A DNA stretch of 64,000 bases from Pygmaiobacter massiliensis (GCF_900199435.1 NZ_OAML01000002.1:682001-746000); one strand, 5' to 3'; positions 8,961 to 18,183 are shown, counted from the first letter of the stretch. Translations and numbers: made by a program. The notes: generated by a model not told the origin, from the sequence alone.

Positions 8961-9501
8961 ATTGCGTTTCCATCTCCGTTTACCAGTCTGCTCTTATAGA
9001 TCAGCCAAAGTAACCGCTTTGACCAACAAAAGCACAAAATCGGACTAAAGCAGCATGATAAACAGCATCAGTGGTATGCTATAGACAAGAGCAGGAATGT
9101 CTTTTGTGCTAAGTAAAGGATTTTTATTAGGTTAGATGATGCACCGCCTTTGCAGGGTTGATAGTCGCAATCGGTCAAGAAACGCTTTCATCGCCAGGTG
9201 CAGCACCATGAACAAAGCGCGTGGCCAAAACGATGCAATCATTTTTCAGGGCTTCTTCGATGAGCTGCGGCATATTGTCTTGTTGGCAGTAGCCAAAATG
9301 TGCCCAATTAAATTGGCAGATGCGACAGATGCTGCTCAGCGCAATTGCTTATCGTATATCTAAAAAAGTTCTCAGTCCGCACAACACCGGATAAGCTCTC
9401 TCCCAATGGCTGCGTCAGTGGTTGCGTGGCGCCGTTCCCTTGGGTCCGCCTTATAAAACGCAGCATTTTATAAAGATAGATTCCCCCTATGCCATCTAAT
9501 A
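8961..9501. other. Gene-poor stretch with decayed sequence
   Basis: No intact gene is convincing here. A forward frame at 9136-9363 (75 codons) has no ribosome site and no recognisable product. The reverse strand holds a flavodoxin-like fragment, listed separately. The rest shows nothing I can name. Confidence 0.5.
9175..9348 (-). pseudogene. Remnant of a flavodoxin-like FMN reductase / iron-sulfur flavoprotein
   Basis: A reverse frame bounded by stops reads SSICRICQFNWAHFGYC, then QQDNMPQLIEEALKNDCIVL and ATRFVHGAAPGDE. It resembles the cysteine cluster followed by DDMQEI...ADVIVLATPVYFG of NAD(P)H-dependent FMN reductases and iron-sulfur flavoproteins. The family's N-terminal loop and remaining C-terminus are not readable in the same frame; stops and frame changes flank it on both sides. 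I read it as a decayed gene. Similarity is judged by eye. Confidence 0.35.
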
Positions 9502-10452
9502 TTACAGGTAGCCGAGCACTTTAAAGGCAAAGATAAACAGCGTAAGGCTAACCGAAGCAAACAGCGTGGTAGAAGCAACAATGCTGGAGGCAAGCGCTCC
9601 GTCATTGTTCATATTCTTGGCCATGATGTAACTGCTGACGGCAGTCGGTGCGCCCGCCATAATCAACAACGTAGCAAGTTCTTGCCCGCGAAAGCCCATA
9701 GCAATGGCCACCGGCATCAGCAGAGCGGGAATCAGTACAAGGCGAATTACAGTAGCCACCATCGTGGGCCGCAGTTTTGCAAGCGCTTCTTTACCGCCAA
9801 AGCTTGCGCCGAGTACCAAAAGCGAGAGCGGAGTAGCCAGCGCAGCAACGTTAGAAACCGTTTTGTATACCATTGTGGGCAGCCGCAGACCTACGCCGGA
9901 AACCACAAGTGCCAAAAGTAACGCGAGAATCAATGGGTTTTTGCAAATGTTAAGGCAAGTGGTGCGCATCAGCTCTTTGCGGCTCTGTCCTTTCGCTTCG
10001 TTATCATAAACGCTTAAAATGATAACCGAAAGGATATTGGCCATTGGTACCACCAGCGCAACCATAATTGCTGCCGGTCCCGCATTGCCGTACATGTTTT
10101 GGATAAAAGCAACGCCGAGAATTGCGACATTGGAACGGCAGCTGCCCTGTATAAAACTGCCCCAGAGGGAGCGGTCCTGCATAAATATAACCGTTAGCAA
10201 CCAAAAGAGGCCGTAGCTGATTAACGTACCAAAAACACAAAACAGCATAAACCGCGGGTCGACAATTTCTTTGAAATCGGCATCATATACATTTTTAAAA
10301 AACAGGGTTGGCAACACAACCTGAAAAACCAGTTTATCTGCCACGCGGGTAAATTCTTGGGTCAAAAAACCTTTTTGCATTAGCACATAGCCTAAAACCA
10401 TTACAAAAAATACCGGCAGGGTGGCGTTTAGGCTGAAAATAAATTCACTCAT
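9502..10452 (-). CDS. AEC-family (auxin efflux carrier-like) transporter
   Basis: A 316-residue membrane protein with about ten helices in two five-helix halves. The start, with PVFFVMVLGYVLMQKGFLT, is typical of bacterial AEC permeases such as malate or malonate carriers. The substrate is not deducible and there are no metabolic neighbours. A GGAG lies about 10 nt before the ATG. It is transcribed alone, diverging from the lipoprotein gene at 10644. Confidence 0.88.
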   Translation of the reverse strand: MSEFIFSLNATLPVFFVMVLGYVLMQKGFLTQEFTRVADKLVFQVVLPTLFFKNVYDADFKEIVDPRFMLFCVFGTLISYGLFWLLTVIFMQDRSLWGSFIQGSCRSNVAILGVAFIQNMYGNAGPAAIMVALVVPMANILSVIILSVYDNEAKGQSRKELMRTTCLNICKNPLILALLLALVVSGVGLRLPTMVYKTVSNVAALATPLSLLVLGASFGGKEALAKLRPTMVATVIRLVLIPALLMPVAIAMGFRGQELATLLIMAGAPTAVSSYIMAKNMNNDGALASSIVASTTLFASVSLTLFIFAFKVLGYL

Positions 10453-10570
10453 TGCTCACATACTCCCATTCTTATTGTTTTTATTTTACCATCCGGGAGT
10501 GGTATCTTAAAGTAATTTTTACAAAATATGCCTTATTTCTATTTTAATCGTGTGCAAACTTTGGTGGTTG

Positions 10571-10599
10571 TTGTATTCCCACCTCGTTTTTGCTACAAT
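10571..10599 (+). promoter_or_regulatory. Promoter of the solute-binding lipoprotein gene
   Basis: TTGTAT (10571-10576), a 17-nt spacer and TACAAT (10594-10599), about 45 nt before the start codon. Confidence 0.55.
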
Positions 10600-10643
10600 A
10601 AACACGTATCTGCAATTGCAACCAAACTGCTCAGGAGGCGTTC

Positions 10644-12227
10644 ATGAAACGGCGTTTCAAACTTTGCGCACTTTGCTGTGTGCTTTTATTCTCACTTGCC
10701 GGCTGCGGCAAAGAAGAAGTTAATTTTTTATATTATACCGAGACTGCGATTAAAACACTGGATCCGCAGCTTGCATCTACTTCGGCTGAACTTTCCGCAG
10801 TCAAACATCTGTTTTCCGGTCTTTATCGCGTCGATGCAGAGGGCCAGGCGATTCCCGATGCCGCCACCGATACTAAAATTTCATCGGATGGGCTGACCTA
10901 CACATTTACACTGGACAGCACCGACGTTTTTACTGACGGCAAAGACCGCAGCTTTGCGGTAACAGCGCAAGACTATGTATTTGGCTTGCAGCGTACCGTT
11001 TCCCCTACAACAGGCTCTCCCTATGCGCGTAATTTTCTCGCCATCCGTGGCGCGCGCGAAATTCTAAACGGGCAGGCGGACCCCAAAACCTTAGGTGTGC
11101 GTGCCATCTCTGCCACCCAGCTGGAAATTCGTTTGATCGAGCCTGATGACGGTTTTTTGCTAAAACTCGCCAGCAATGGTGCCATGCCCTGCAACAAAGA
11201 TTTCTTTGAAGACGCAGCCGGCACCTACGGGCTGACTTTAAAATCTATCATTGGTAACGGGCCATTTTACCTCTCCGGTTGGGGCGACACCAATGGCCTC
11301 ACGCTAAGGCGCTCCGGCGAGGCCGAATCCGGCGAAGTCACTCGACTGCGTATCATTCCGGAAAACGGCGACAAAACCGGCTTTGAGCGCTTGATGGATG
11401 GCATGCAGGATGCTGCTGTTATTACCTCGCCAAGCGAAATTGATCAGCTTGCGAAAAAAGGATTTGTTCAGCAAAATTTTGAAAACGGCACCTGTGCTTT
11501 GTTCTTTAACTGTGCAGACCGCTATCTTTCCAGCGCTTCGATACGTCGTGCCCTCTCTGCCAGCGCCTCTGCTTCTGCGGCTCTCGTCCAGCAAACGGCT
11601 TTGGTAAATGCTACAGGGCTTATCCCCGGCAGTATCACCTTAGAGGGCGAGGGCTTCCGCGAAGCGGCAGGCAATGCCCTGCCAGACATTGCTGCAGCAC
11701 AGCGCTATGCCACCTACCAGCTTGGCTTAGCAGAAGTAAATGCCAGCAAGCTATCCGGCGTTACGGTTCTCGTGCCGGAGGGCAGCAACTACGAAGAGCT
11801 GTTCCGGGCGGTAAACCAGGGCTGGCAAAAAGAGCTGGGCGCATTTTTCTCTATTGAAACCTTGTCTTTAGAAGAGATTGAAAAGCGGATGGCAACAGGT
11901 AAATATGACATTGCTCTTTACCCCTATACGGTGACCGAAAACGACCCTGCCGCTTTGCTTCAGCAATTTATGACCGGCAATGCAGCGAACGTTACCGGTT
12001 TTAATGATGCTGAATTCGATGCGCTGCTGTCGCAGGCTTTTCTTGCTACGGGCAATACCCAAAGCCGTGCTTATATTGCAGCAGAAAAAGAGCTGCTGTG
12101 GCAGGCCCCTGTGGCCCCTCTCAAGTTCCAAACCTCCAGCTTTTTCACCAGTGCTAAACTTTCTGGCCTTGTGGCAGACCCATTTGGCCCGGTACTCGAT
12201 GTAAGCTCCGCTGTTTTTAAATCCTAA
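10644..12227 (+). CDS. Peptide-type ABC transporter solute-binding lipoprotein (SBP_bac_5 family)
   Basis: A 527-residue extracytoplasmic binding protein. The signal peptide ends in the lipobox LAGC, so Cys22 or so is lipidated. The mature part opens with the family pattern YYTETAIKTLDPQLAST...HLFSGLYR of OppA/DppA proteins. No permease or ATPase gene is adjacent, so it must work with a transporter encoded elsewhere or as an orphan sensor. AGGAGG sits 5 nt before the ATG. The gene is monocistronic between its own promoter and terminator. Confidence 0.9.
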   Translation: MKRRFKLCALCCVLLFSLAGCGKEEVNFLYYTETAIKTLDPQLASTSAELSAVKHLFSGLYRVDAEGQAIPDAATDTKISSDGLTYTFTLDSTDVFTDGKDRSFAVTAQDYVFGLQRTVSPTTGSPYARNFLAIRGAREILNGQADPKTLGVRAISATQLEIRLIEPDDGFLLKLASNGAMPCNKDFFEDAAGTYGLTLKSIIGNGPFYLSGWGDTNGLTLRRSGEAESGEVTRLRIIPENGDKTGFERLMDGMQDAAVITSPSEIDQLAKKGFVQQNFENGTCALFFNCADRYLSSASIRRALSASASASAALVQQTALVNATGLIPGSITLEGEGFREAAGNALPDIAAAQRYATYQLGLAEVNASKLSGVTVLVPEGSNYEELFRAVNQGWQKELGAFFSIETLSLEEIEKRMATGKYDIALYPYTVTENDPAALLQQFMTGNAANVTGFNDAEFDALLSQAFLATGNTQSRAYIAAEKELLWQAPVAPLKFQTSSFFTSAKLSGLVADPFGPVLDVSSAVFKS

Positions 12228-12230
12228 ATT

Positions 12231-12265
12231 AAAAGAGGACGCCAAAAACTGGTGTCCTCTTTTTG
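12231..12265 (+). terminator. Terminator of the solute-binding lipoprotein gene
   Basis: Stem AAAAGAGGACGCC (12231-12243) with GGTGTCCTCTTTT (12251-12263, one G-U pair), followed by T. Confidence 0.8.
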
Positions 12266-12325
12266 CTGGGCTATTTTCTTTATCGCGCAGCGGTGGCCAG
12301 TACCCCCACAGGCGCGCAAACCAAT

Positions 12326-12366
12326 AAAAAGGAGCGCACTGCAAAAAGCAGTCCGCTCCTTTTTTG
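12326..12366 (-). terminator. Terminator of the proBA operon
   Basis: Stem AAAAAGGAGCG-ACTGC with GCAGT-CGCTCCTTTTT around a 5-nt loop, 11 nt past the stop of the last gene. A and T tracts on both sides let it work in both directions. Confidence 0.8.
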
Positions 12367-12376
12367 ATAGAACAAA

Positions 12377-13186
12377 TTATGCTGCCGGGGTGGAGGATGC
12401 AGCCGAGTTAGCGCTGGCTGCCGCCTCTGCCTTTTGCATGATCTCGCCTGCAATATCACCTTGGTTGGGTGCAGAAGAAGAAACAGCAGTAGTCTGGCCT
12501 TCGGCTTTCTTTTCGCTTTCCTTCATCGCAGAAAGGTAATATCCATCGTCCTGACGAGTAAAGATGAAGTCATAGTATTTGACAGGTTTCGTGTTGTCGG
12601 TAGCACCGTCCATCGAGAAGCCCATCGGCGGGGCCAGATAACCCACGGTAACGCGTTTTTCTTTTACACTGCTGCGGATATGCTCTACCTGCGGCGTGTA
12701 GGAACCGGTGGTGCCGGTAACGGGAATCAAGTAGCTTTTGGTTTCTTCGTTATAAACGAAATCCATGCCGCTGGCGTTGAACGAAGCGTGCTGCAACTTA
12801 TAGCCTTTGCCAAAGAGCAGTGCTGCGTTTTTGTCGATGTCTACGGTCGGCAAAATCAAGGTGCCCAGCTCGTCGCGGTCATACTTCGAAATATCTTCGT
12901 TATAAATGGTTTCCCAAATTGCGGTTTGCAGCAGCATATTCTGGTCTGCCGTTTCCAGCGAATCAAACGGGACGGGATCCAGCATGACGAGCGGGGCAAG
13001 CAGTTTTTGATAGCTCTCTTTTTCTTTGGTGTTGTCAAACAGCTTTGCCACGTTGCGCCCCAACGCACCAACGAGGGTAACTGCACCGACCACGATCAAA
13101 ACGGAGAGAATTCCTCCAATCAATTGGCGGCGGCGTCTGCGACGCATGCGCATATGCTCTTCTTTGGTTTGACGTTTCCATGCCAT
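12377..13186 (-). CDS. Single-pass membrane protein of unknown function
   Basis: A 269-residue protein not assigned to a family. A very basic N-terminus (six arginines in a row at about 15-20) precedes one membrane helix (about 22-42), so the rest should lie outside the cell. The extracellular part is about 170 residues, followed by a Ser/Ala-rich tail from about 235 that looks disordered. It is the third gene of the proB-proA operon, 58 nt after proA. A role linked to proline is not shown and co-transcription may be coincidental. Confidence 0.65.
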   Translation of the reverse strand: MAWKRQTKEEHMRMRRRRRRQLIGGILSVLIVVGAVTLVGALGRNVAKLFDNTKEKESYQKLLAPLVMLDPVPFDSLETADQNMLLQTAIWETIYNEDISKYDRDELGTLILPTVDIDKNAALLFGKGYKLQHASFNASGMDFVYNEETKSYLIPVTGTTGSYTPQVEHIRSSVKEKRVTVGYLAPPMGFSMDGATDNTKPVKYYDFIFTRQDDGYYLSAMKESEKKAEGQTTAVSSSAPNQGDIAGEIMQKAEAAASANSAASSTPAA

Positions 13187-13243
13187 GAGTATTGTCCATT
13201 CCTTTCTGTGGGGACGCTTTCCCCATTTCCTCTGCGGCAGGGT

Positions 13244-14479
13244 TCAGCGCACCTGTCCGTTGCCGTAGATGATGTATTTGTAGGTAGAGATTTCTTCCAA
13301 ACCCATCGGGCCACGAGCGCCCATTTTTTGGGTGGAGATACCCATTTCGCAGCCCAGACCAAACTCTCCGCCATCGGTAAACCGGGTGGAGGCATTCACA
13401 TAGACTGCCGCCGAATCGACCTCGGCCACAAACTGTGCCGCTGCCGCTTCGTTTTCTGTGATGATAACATCGCTGTGGTGGGTAGAGTGCTGTGCAATGT
13501 GTGCAATCGCTTTCTCTTCCGAATCCACAACGCGAACACTCATCTTATAATCCAAAAATTCTGTGTCAAAATCGTGTTCATTTGCAGGAATGCCCGAAAT
13601 AATTTTTGCAGCTCTCGGGCAAAGGTGCAGTTCCACATTGTGTGCGCCAAGCACTTTTTCTGCCATCGGCAAAAATTGCTCTGCCACTGCACTGTGCACC
13701 AGGCAAACCTCTGCGGCGTTGCATACGCTCGGACGGCTGGTTTTGGCATTTTCCAAAATGCGTGCCGCTTTTTCAAGGTCGGCGGCAGCATCTACGTAAA
13801 TATGGCAAATACCAGTACCTGTTTCAATGCAAGGCACCAGCGCATTTTCCACACAGGCGCGGATTAATCCGGCCCCGCCGCGCGGAATCAGCAGGTCAAC
13901 ATAACCCGCTGCACGCATCAGCTCATTGGCGCTGTCACGGGTGGTGTCGGTCACCAGGCAGATGATGTCCTCATCCAGCCCTACCGCTTTTGCACCGCTG
14001 CGCAGTGCTTTTACAATCGCCTTATTGCTGCAGATCGCCTCTTTGCCGCCGCGCAGCACACATACGCTGCCTGCCTTGAGGCAAAGCGCTGCGGCATCTG
14101 CCGTAACGTTGGGGCGGCTTTCATAAATAATGCCAATAACGCCGTAAGGCACAGCGGTTTTTTCAATGCGCAGCCCGTTTGGGCGTGTGACTGTTTTCAG
14201 CACGCGCCTGGTGGGGTCGGGCAATTCCGCGACGGCTTCTATACCGGCAGCCATGCCTTCGATGCGCTCGTCTGTCAAGCGCAGGCGGTCCAGCATGACT
14301 TCGCCAATCGTCTGCCGTGCGGCTTCCAAGTCTTCCGCGTTCGCGGCAAGAATATCTGCTTTTTGCGCGCGCAGCGCAGCGCTCATCGCTCGCAAAAGTT
14401 CATTTTTTTTCGTTGTGTCAGCGGAGGCAATTTGCTTTTTTACAGCAACTGCCCGCTCGAGCAGCGGTTTTATGCTCAT
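13244..14479 (-). CDS. proA: Glutamate-5-semialdehyde dehydrogenase (gamma-glutamyl phosphate reductase)
   Basis: Second step of proline synthesis, NADPH-dependent reduction of gamma-glutamyl phosphate. The 411-residue length is normal. The aldehyde-dehydrogenase fold shows GVIGIIYESRPNVT near 110-126 and the catalytic cysteine in RPSVCNAAE (about Cys253). The frame extends to a TTG at 14506, but AAAGGA is 8 nt before the ATG at 14479, so I start there. It follows proB by 70 nt. Confidence 0.95.
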   Translation of the reverse strand: MSIKPLLERAVAVKKQIASADTTKKNELLRAMSAALRAQKADILAANAEDLEAARQTIGEVMLDRLRLTDERIEGMAAGIEAVAELPDPTRRVLKTVTRPNGLRIEKTAVPYGVIGIIYESRPNVTADAAALCLKAGSVCVLRGGKEAICSNKAIVKALRSGAKAVGLDEDIICLVTDTTRDSANELMRAAGYVDLLIPRGGAGLIRACVENALVPCIETGTGICHIYVDAAADLEKAARILENAKTSRPSVCNAAEVCLVHSAVAEQFLPMAEKVLGAHNVELHLCPRAAKIISGIPANEHDFDTEFLDYKMSVRVVDSEEKAIAHIAQHSTHHSDVIITENEAAAAQFVAEVDSAAVYVNASTRFTDGGEFGLGCEMGISTQKMGARGPMGLEEISTYKYIIYGNGQVR

Positions 14480-14549
14480 AGTTCTGTTCCTTTCCTGGAG
14501 TTTCAAGAAAAAGTACGCTTTCGCTCAGTTTGGGCAAAAAATTCGCACT

Positions 14550-15311
14550 CTATTTACCAAAACGGGTTCCCACCTGTTTTCCTTCTACTGCATCATACAG
14601 CAGTTCCGGCTGGCGGCCGTCCATAATAATCATCGGGATTCCTGCGCCGTTGACAATTTTACCCGCGCGCAGCTTGGTTTCCATGCCACCTGTACCAAAT
14701 GCCGAGCCGGCACCGCCTGCAAGCGCCACAATGTCGTCGGTAATTTCCGGCACATAGGGGATCAGATTTGCATCCGGGTGCGTTTTCGGGTTGGCATCAT
14801 ACAGGCCCTCAATATCGCTCAGCAAAATCAAAAGATCTGCTTTTGCGAGGGTGGCCACAATCGCAGAAAGTGTATCGTTATCGCCGATTTGAATTTCTTC
14901 GGTAGCAACGGTGTCGTTTTCGTTGATGATGGGCAGCACGCGGTAATCTAAAAGGCGCTGCAGCGTATTTTCAATGTTCACACGGTGATGTTCATTTTCA
15001 ATGTCATACCCGGTGATGAGAAGCTGCGCTGTTGCATGGTTGTAGTGTGCAAATTGTCGGTCGTATACATACATCAGCTCGCACTGGCCTACTGCTGCTG
15101 CTGCCTGTTTGCCCGGAATATCGGCTGGTCGCTCGGTAAGACCCAGTTTGCCCGCACCTACGCCAATGGCACCCGAAGATACCAAAATAACCTCGATGCC
15201 GCTGTTTTTAATGTCCGACAAAATCTTGCAAAGCGATTCCACACGGCGGATATTCAGCCTTCCCGTGCTGTGCGCCAGGGTGGACGTACCGACTTTAACA
15301 ACAATACGCAT
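14550..15311 (-). CDS. proB: Glutamate 5-kinase, short form without PUA domain
   Basis: First step of proline synthesis, ATP-dependent phosphorylation of glutamate. The amino-acid-kinase fold is clear: KVGTSTL at the N-terminus, SSGAIGVGAG, NENDTV and a GTGGM segment near the end. At 253 residues it lacks the C-terminal PUA domain found in the roughly 365-residue E. coli enzyme; such short forms are known in other bacteria. The proline feedback site is in the kinase domain, so inhibition may be retained. It heads the proB-proA operon. Confidence 0.93.
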   Translation of the reverse strand: MRIVVKVGTSTLAHSTGRLNIRRVESLCKILSDIKNSGIEVILVSSGAIGVGAGKLGLTERPADIPGKQAAAAVGQCELMYVYDRQFAHYNHATAQLLITGYDIENEHHRVNIENTLQRLLDYRVLPIINENDTVATEEIQIGDNDTLSAIVATLAKADLLILLSDIEGLYDANPKTHPDANLIPYVPEITDDIVALAGGAGSAFGTGGMETKLRAGKIVNGAGIPMIIMDGRQPELLYDAVEGKQVGTRFGK

Positions 15312-15378
15312 TGATACAACTCCTCTACAGTTTAATTGCCGCGATATGCAGCGCCCCTCTTTGCTTTAAAATAAGTAT

Positions 15379-15407
15379 AGTATAGCATAAGCAAAGCAAA
15401 AACGCAA
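15379..15407 (-). promoter_or_regulatory. Promoter of the proBA operon
   Basis: Reading leftward, TTGCGT (15407-15402), a 17-nt spacer and TATACT (15384-15379). A second TATACT overlaps at 15379-15374. No proline-type T-box is present in the leader. Confidence 0.5.
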
Positions 15408-15490
15408 AAAGAAGATAGCGGTAAACCAGCGTCGCTTTGGGGGCTTGCGCACACTTTTTTTCGGGCAGACTATTGTTTACAGTCCATTCA

Positions 15491-15519
15491 TTGAAATTTC
15501 TCCAAAAATCCTCTATAAT
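15491..15519 (+). promoter_or_regulatory. Promoter of the gene at 15608
   Basis: TTGAAA (15491-15496), a 17-nt spacer and TATAAT (15514-15519): five of six and six of six consensus bases. Confidence 0.65.
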
Positions 15520-15607
15520 TACTTACTACAACAATTCTGTCGCATTTTGCGGCGAGGGGCGCGGCTGAAAACAGCACTGCGTTTCCGGAAAGGACAGGTC
15601 ATCGTAA

Positions 15608-17425
15608 ATGAATTTTGGCAAAGACCAGGGCCCCATTGACGTTACTCCTCACAAGGGTGGTTTTCTTAAAATACTAATCAACCTTGGCGTAACGCTGGTA
15701 TTTGGGCTGGTATACTTTTACTTTAAGTTGCCGGCACTCAACTTCCACAATGAGGATTTTTACGTCTTTCTGTTTATCTTGGCGGCAGTCTACTGCTTTA
15801 CCGCCATTATCACCTCCGGCATTTGGAAGCTAAGGGGTGAAGCAGACTTCTTCAAATCCGTCAAAAACCATTGCCGCATCCCGCTTGGCATCTGCGTTTT
15901 GCTGGTTGTTTTGCTGTTGGTCGGCACCTTGCTTTCCAGCGTCATTCTGCGCGCCGGTGCGTACAGCGAGCTGCTGCCCATCGAAAATGGCGATTTTGCA
16001 GCCGATGTAAAAGAGGCTTCGTATGACCAGATTCCCATGCTGGACCGTGCAAGTGCTGAAAAACTGGGCGACCGTAAACTTGGCGAGCTTTCTGATATGG
16101 TAAGCCAGTTTGAGGTTTCCTCCGACAACACTCAAATCAACTACAATGGCCGCCCGGTGCGTGTTGCTCCGCTGGTATACGGTGACCTCATTAAATGGTT
16201 CAACAACCGTTCTGAGGGTCTGCCCGCCTATATCCTCATCGACATGGTGACCCAGAATGTAGAGGTTGTTCGTTTGGAAGAGGGCATGAAATACACCCCC
16301 AACGAGCATTTCTCCCGTAACCTTTACCGTCACCTGCGTTTTGCTTACCCCGGCTTTATGTTCGACGCACCGACTTTTGAAATTGATGAAGATGGCACCC
16401 CGTACTGGATTTGCCCGCGCGTAACCATGACGATTGGCCTGTTCGGCGGTCGTGATATCGACGGCGCAGTGCTGGTCAACGCCATCACCGGTGAATCCAC
16501 TTATTACGATTCTGCCGATGTGCCGAACTGGGTAGACCGCGTTTATACCGCTGAGCTGATTGTGCAGCAGTATGATTACTACGGCCAGTACCACAACGGT
16601 TTCCTCAACTCCATCTTCGGCCAGAAAGATGTAACCGTAACCACCAAAGGTTATAACTACATTGTTATTGGCGATGACGTTTATATGTACACCGGCATCA
16701 CCTCGGTTACCGGCGATCAGTCTAACGTTGGTTTCATCCTCTCTAACCAGCGAACCAAAGAAACCAAATACTACAAGATTGCTGGTGCGGAGGAGTATTC
16801 CGCAATGTCTTCCGCACAGGGTGTGGTGCAGCACCTTAACTACAGCGCAACTTTCCCGCTGCTGCTCAACATCAACAAAGAGCCCACCTACTTTATGGCA
16901 CTGAAAGATGACGCCGGCCTTGTAAAAATGTACGCCATGGTCAACGTGCGCCAGTACCAAATTGTTGCCACCGGGCAAACTGTTGTAGAATGCCAGGAAA
17001 ATTACCGAAAACTGCTTTTGCAGAACAACATCACCAGTGAAGAAATCATCTCCACCACCGATGCTGTCGGCAAAATCATCGAAAAACGTGAGGCTGTGCT
17101 TGAGGGCGACACCTACTACTATATCAAGCTTGACAGCTCTAACAGCTACTACGCAATCTCTGCCAAAGAGAATGAGCTTGCCGTTATCCTCAATGTGGGC
17201 GATGACGTAAAGCTGCACTTCATTGGCGATGCGGGCGGCGAGATTCTGGTCGGCACTTCCATCGAGCGCGCTGGTGCCTCTGCCCCTGCCGCAACTCCGG
17301 CACCGGAAGCCACCCCCGCGCCTGAGGCAAGCCCGGCACCTGAGGCAAGCCCGGCTCCGACCGCACAGCCCCAGCCGGAAGCAAGTGCTTCCCCCGCACC
17401 CGAAGCAACCAAACAGCCTGCATAA
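15608..17425 (+). CDS. Membrane-anchored protein with Pro/Ala/Glu-rich tail, function unknown
   Basis: A 605-residue protein I cannot assign. Three predicted helices lie in the first 125 residues (about 22-42, 50-72 and 92-117). They are followed by a large domain of about 430 residues, rich in Tyr and aromatic strands, probably outside the cell. The last 45 residues are a low-complexity PAPEASPAPEA-type tail, like cell-wall-spanning linkers. GGAAAGGA lies about 14 nt before the ATG. It has its own promoter and a strong terminator, so it is monocistronic. Confidence 0.75.
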   Translation: MNFGKDQGPIDVTPHKGGFLKILINLGVTLVFGLVYFYFKLPALNFHNEDFYVFLFILAAVYCFTAIITSGIWKLRGEADFFKSVKNHCRIPLGICVLLVVLLLVGTLLSSVILRAGAYSELLPIENGDFAADVKEASYDQIPMLDRASAEKLGDRKLGELSDMVSQFEVSSDNTQINYNGRPVRVAPLVYGDLIKWFNNRSEGLPAYILIDMVTQNVEVVRLEEGMKYTPNEHFSRNLYRHLRFAYPGFMFDAPTFEIDEDGTPYWICPRVTMTIGLFGGRDIDGAVLVNAITGESTYYDSADVPNWVDRVYTAELIVQQYDYYGQYHNGFLNSIFGQKDVTVTTKGYNYIVIGDDVYMYTGITSVTGDQSNVGFILSNQRTKETKYYKIAGAEEYSAMSSAQGVVQHLNYSATFPLLLNINKEPTYFMALKDDAGLVKMYAMVNVRQYQIVATGQTVVECQENYRKLLLQNNITSEEIISTTDAVGKIIEKREAVLEGDTYYYIKLDSSNSYYAISAKENELAVILNVGDDVKLHFIGDAGGEILVGTSIERAGASAPAATPAPEATPAPEASPAPEASPAPTAQPQPEASASPAPEATKQPA

Positions 17426-17458
17426 GCGGTTGTTTTTGCTCTGTAAACCACATATGTA

Positions 17459-17500
17459 AAAAGGTACCTGCAACCTAAAGTTGCAGGTACCTTTTGTTTT
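17459..17500. terminator. Bidirectional terminator between converging genes
   Basis: A perfect 16-bp stem, AAAAGGTACCTGCAAC (17459-17474) with GTTGCAGGTACCTTTT (17480-17495), and a 5-nt loop. It ends both the gene at 15608 and the acetyltransferase at 17499. Confidence 0.9.
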
Positions 17501-18050
17501 AGTTTTTCTTAATGTTTTTTCGCCAGTCCTCTTTGGTAATGCAGGTGATATGCTCCGTGTGTATTTCTCCTGTAAGCGGCCAAGGTTTCTCTTTTTCGGT
17601 ACGTTGAAAACAAAACCCGCACTTTTCTTGCACCCGGCGGGATTTTTCATTACCCTCAAAGTAGCCGCACCAGATGCAATCAAGCGCAAGCTCCTCAAAA
17701 CCATACCGAAGCAGCTCACGCACTGCTTCGGGAATAATACCCTGCTCCCAATATGGCACACCAACCCAGTAGCCAATTTCGGCTTCGTTCGCTCCAATCG
17801 AAAGGTTGCTTTGCTCCCTTCGCATCAGCCCTATACTGCCAACCACCCTGCCTTCTTTTTTCAGCTCTACTGCAAAAGTACCCTCTGCAGAGAGCACTTC
17901 GCGGATAATCTGGCGGCTATTTTCTACGCTGGTATGGACTGGCCAGCCTGCTGCGGGTCCAACGCGCGGGTCTTTTGCAAGTTCGTAAAGTTCATCGGCA
18001 TCGTCCTGTCGCCAAGGGCGCAGGCAAAGCCGCTCCGTTTCAAGCCGCAT
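17499..18050 (-). CDS. RimJ/RimL-type GNAT acetyltransferase
   Basis: A 183-residue protein opening with RLETERLCLRPWRQDDADEL, the hallmark of the RimJ/RimL branch, which acetylates protein N-termini or small molecules. It continues with IGYWVGVPYWEQGIIPEA (acetyl-CoA loop) and GNEKSRRVQEKCGF. The frame runs further upstream to 18143, but GGAGGG 6 nt before the ATG at 18050 fixes the start. Substrate unknown; transcribed alone. Confidence 0.88.
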   Translation of the reverse strand: MRLETERLCLRPWRQDDADELYELAKDPRVGPAAGWPVHTSVENSRQIIREVLSAEGTFAVELKKEGRVVGSIGLMRREQSNLSIGANEAEIGYWVGVPYWEQGIIPEAVRELLRYGFEELALDCIWCGYFEGNEKSRRVQEKCGFCFQRTEKEKPWPLTGEIHTEHITCITKEDWRKNIKKN

Positions 18051-18129
18051 CGTAATCCCTCCTATGCGCTTCGTTTTTGCAAGTATAGCAAAAAGTGGCG
18101 CAAGAAACAACTCGATACTCTTACAGCAC

Positions 18130-18165
18130 AAAACAGCACCCACGGCGGTAGGTGCTGTTTTATTT
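18130..18165 (-). terminator. Terminator of the ccdA-tlpA transcript
   Basis: An 11-bp perfect stem, AAAACAGCACC (18130-18140) with GGTGCTGTTTT (18151-18161), 19 nt past the tlpA stop. The leftward T tract is only four bases, so readthrough is possible. Confidence 0.6.
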
Positions 18166-18183
18166 TGGCCAAAAGGCCATGCA

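Noticed and set aside
12434-13867. Forward frame of 477 codons across two reverse genes
   Set aside because: It spans the end of proA and the membrane-protein gene on the other strand; both are well supported, so this is an antisense artefact.
15312-15410. T-box in front of proB
   Set aside because: I looked for a TGGNACCGCG element and a terminator in the leader and found neither.
15830-17797. Long reverse reading frame (655 codons) opposite the gene at 15608
   Set aside because: It has no ribosome site, reads across a bidirectional terminator and its residue pattern mirrors the forward gene. It is a shadow of codon bias.
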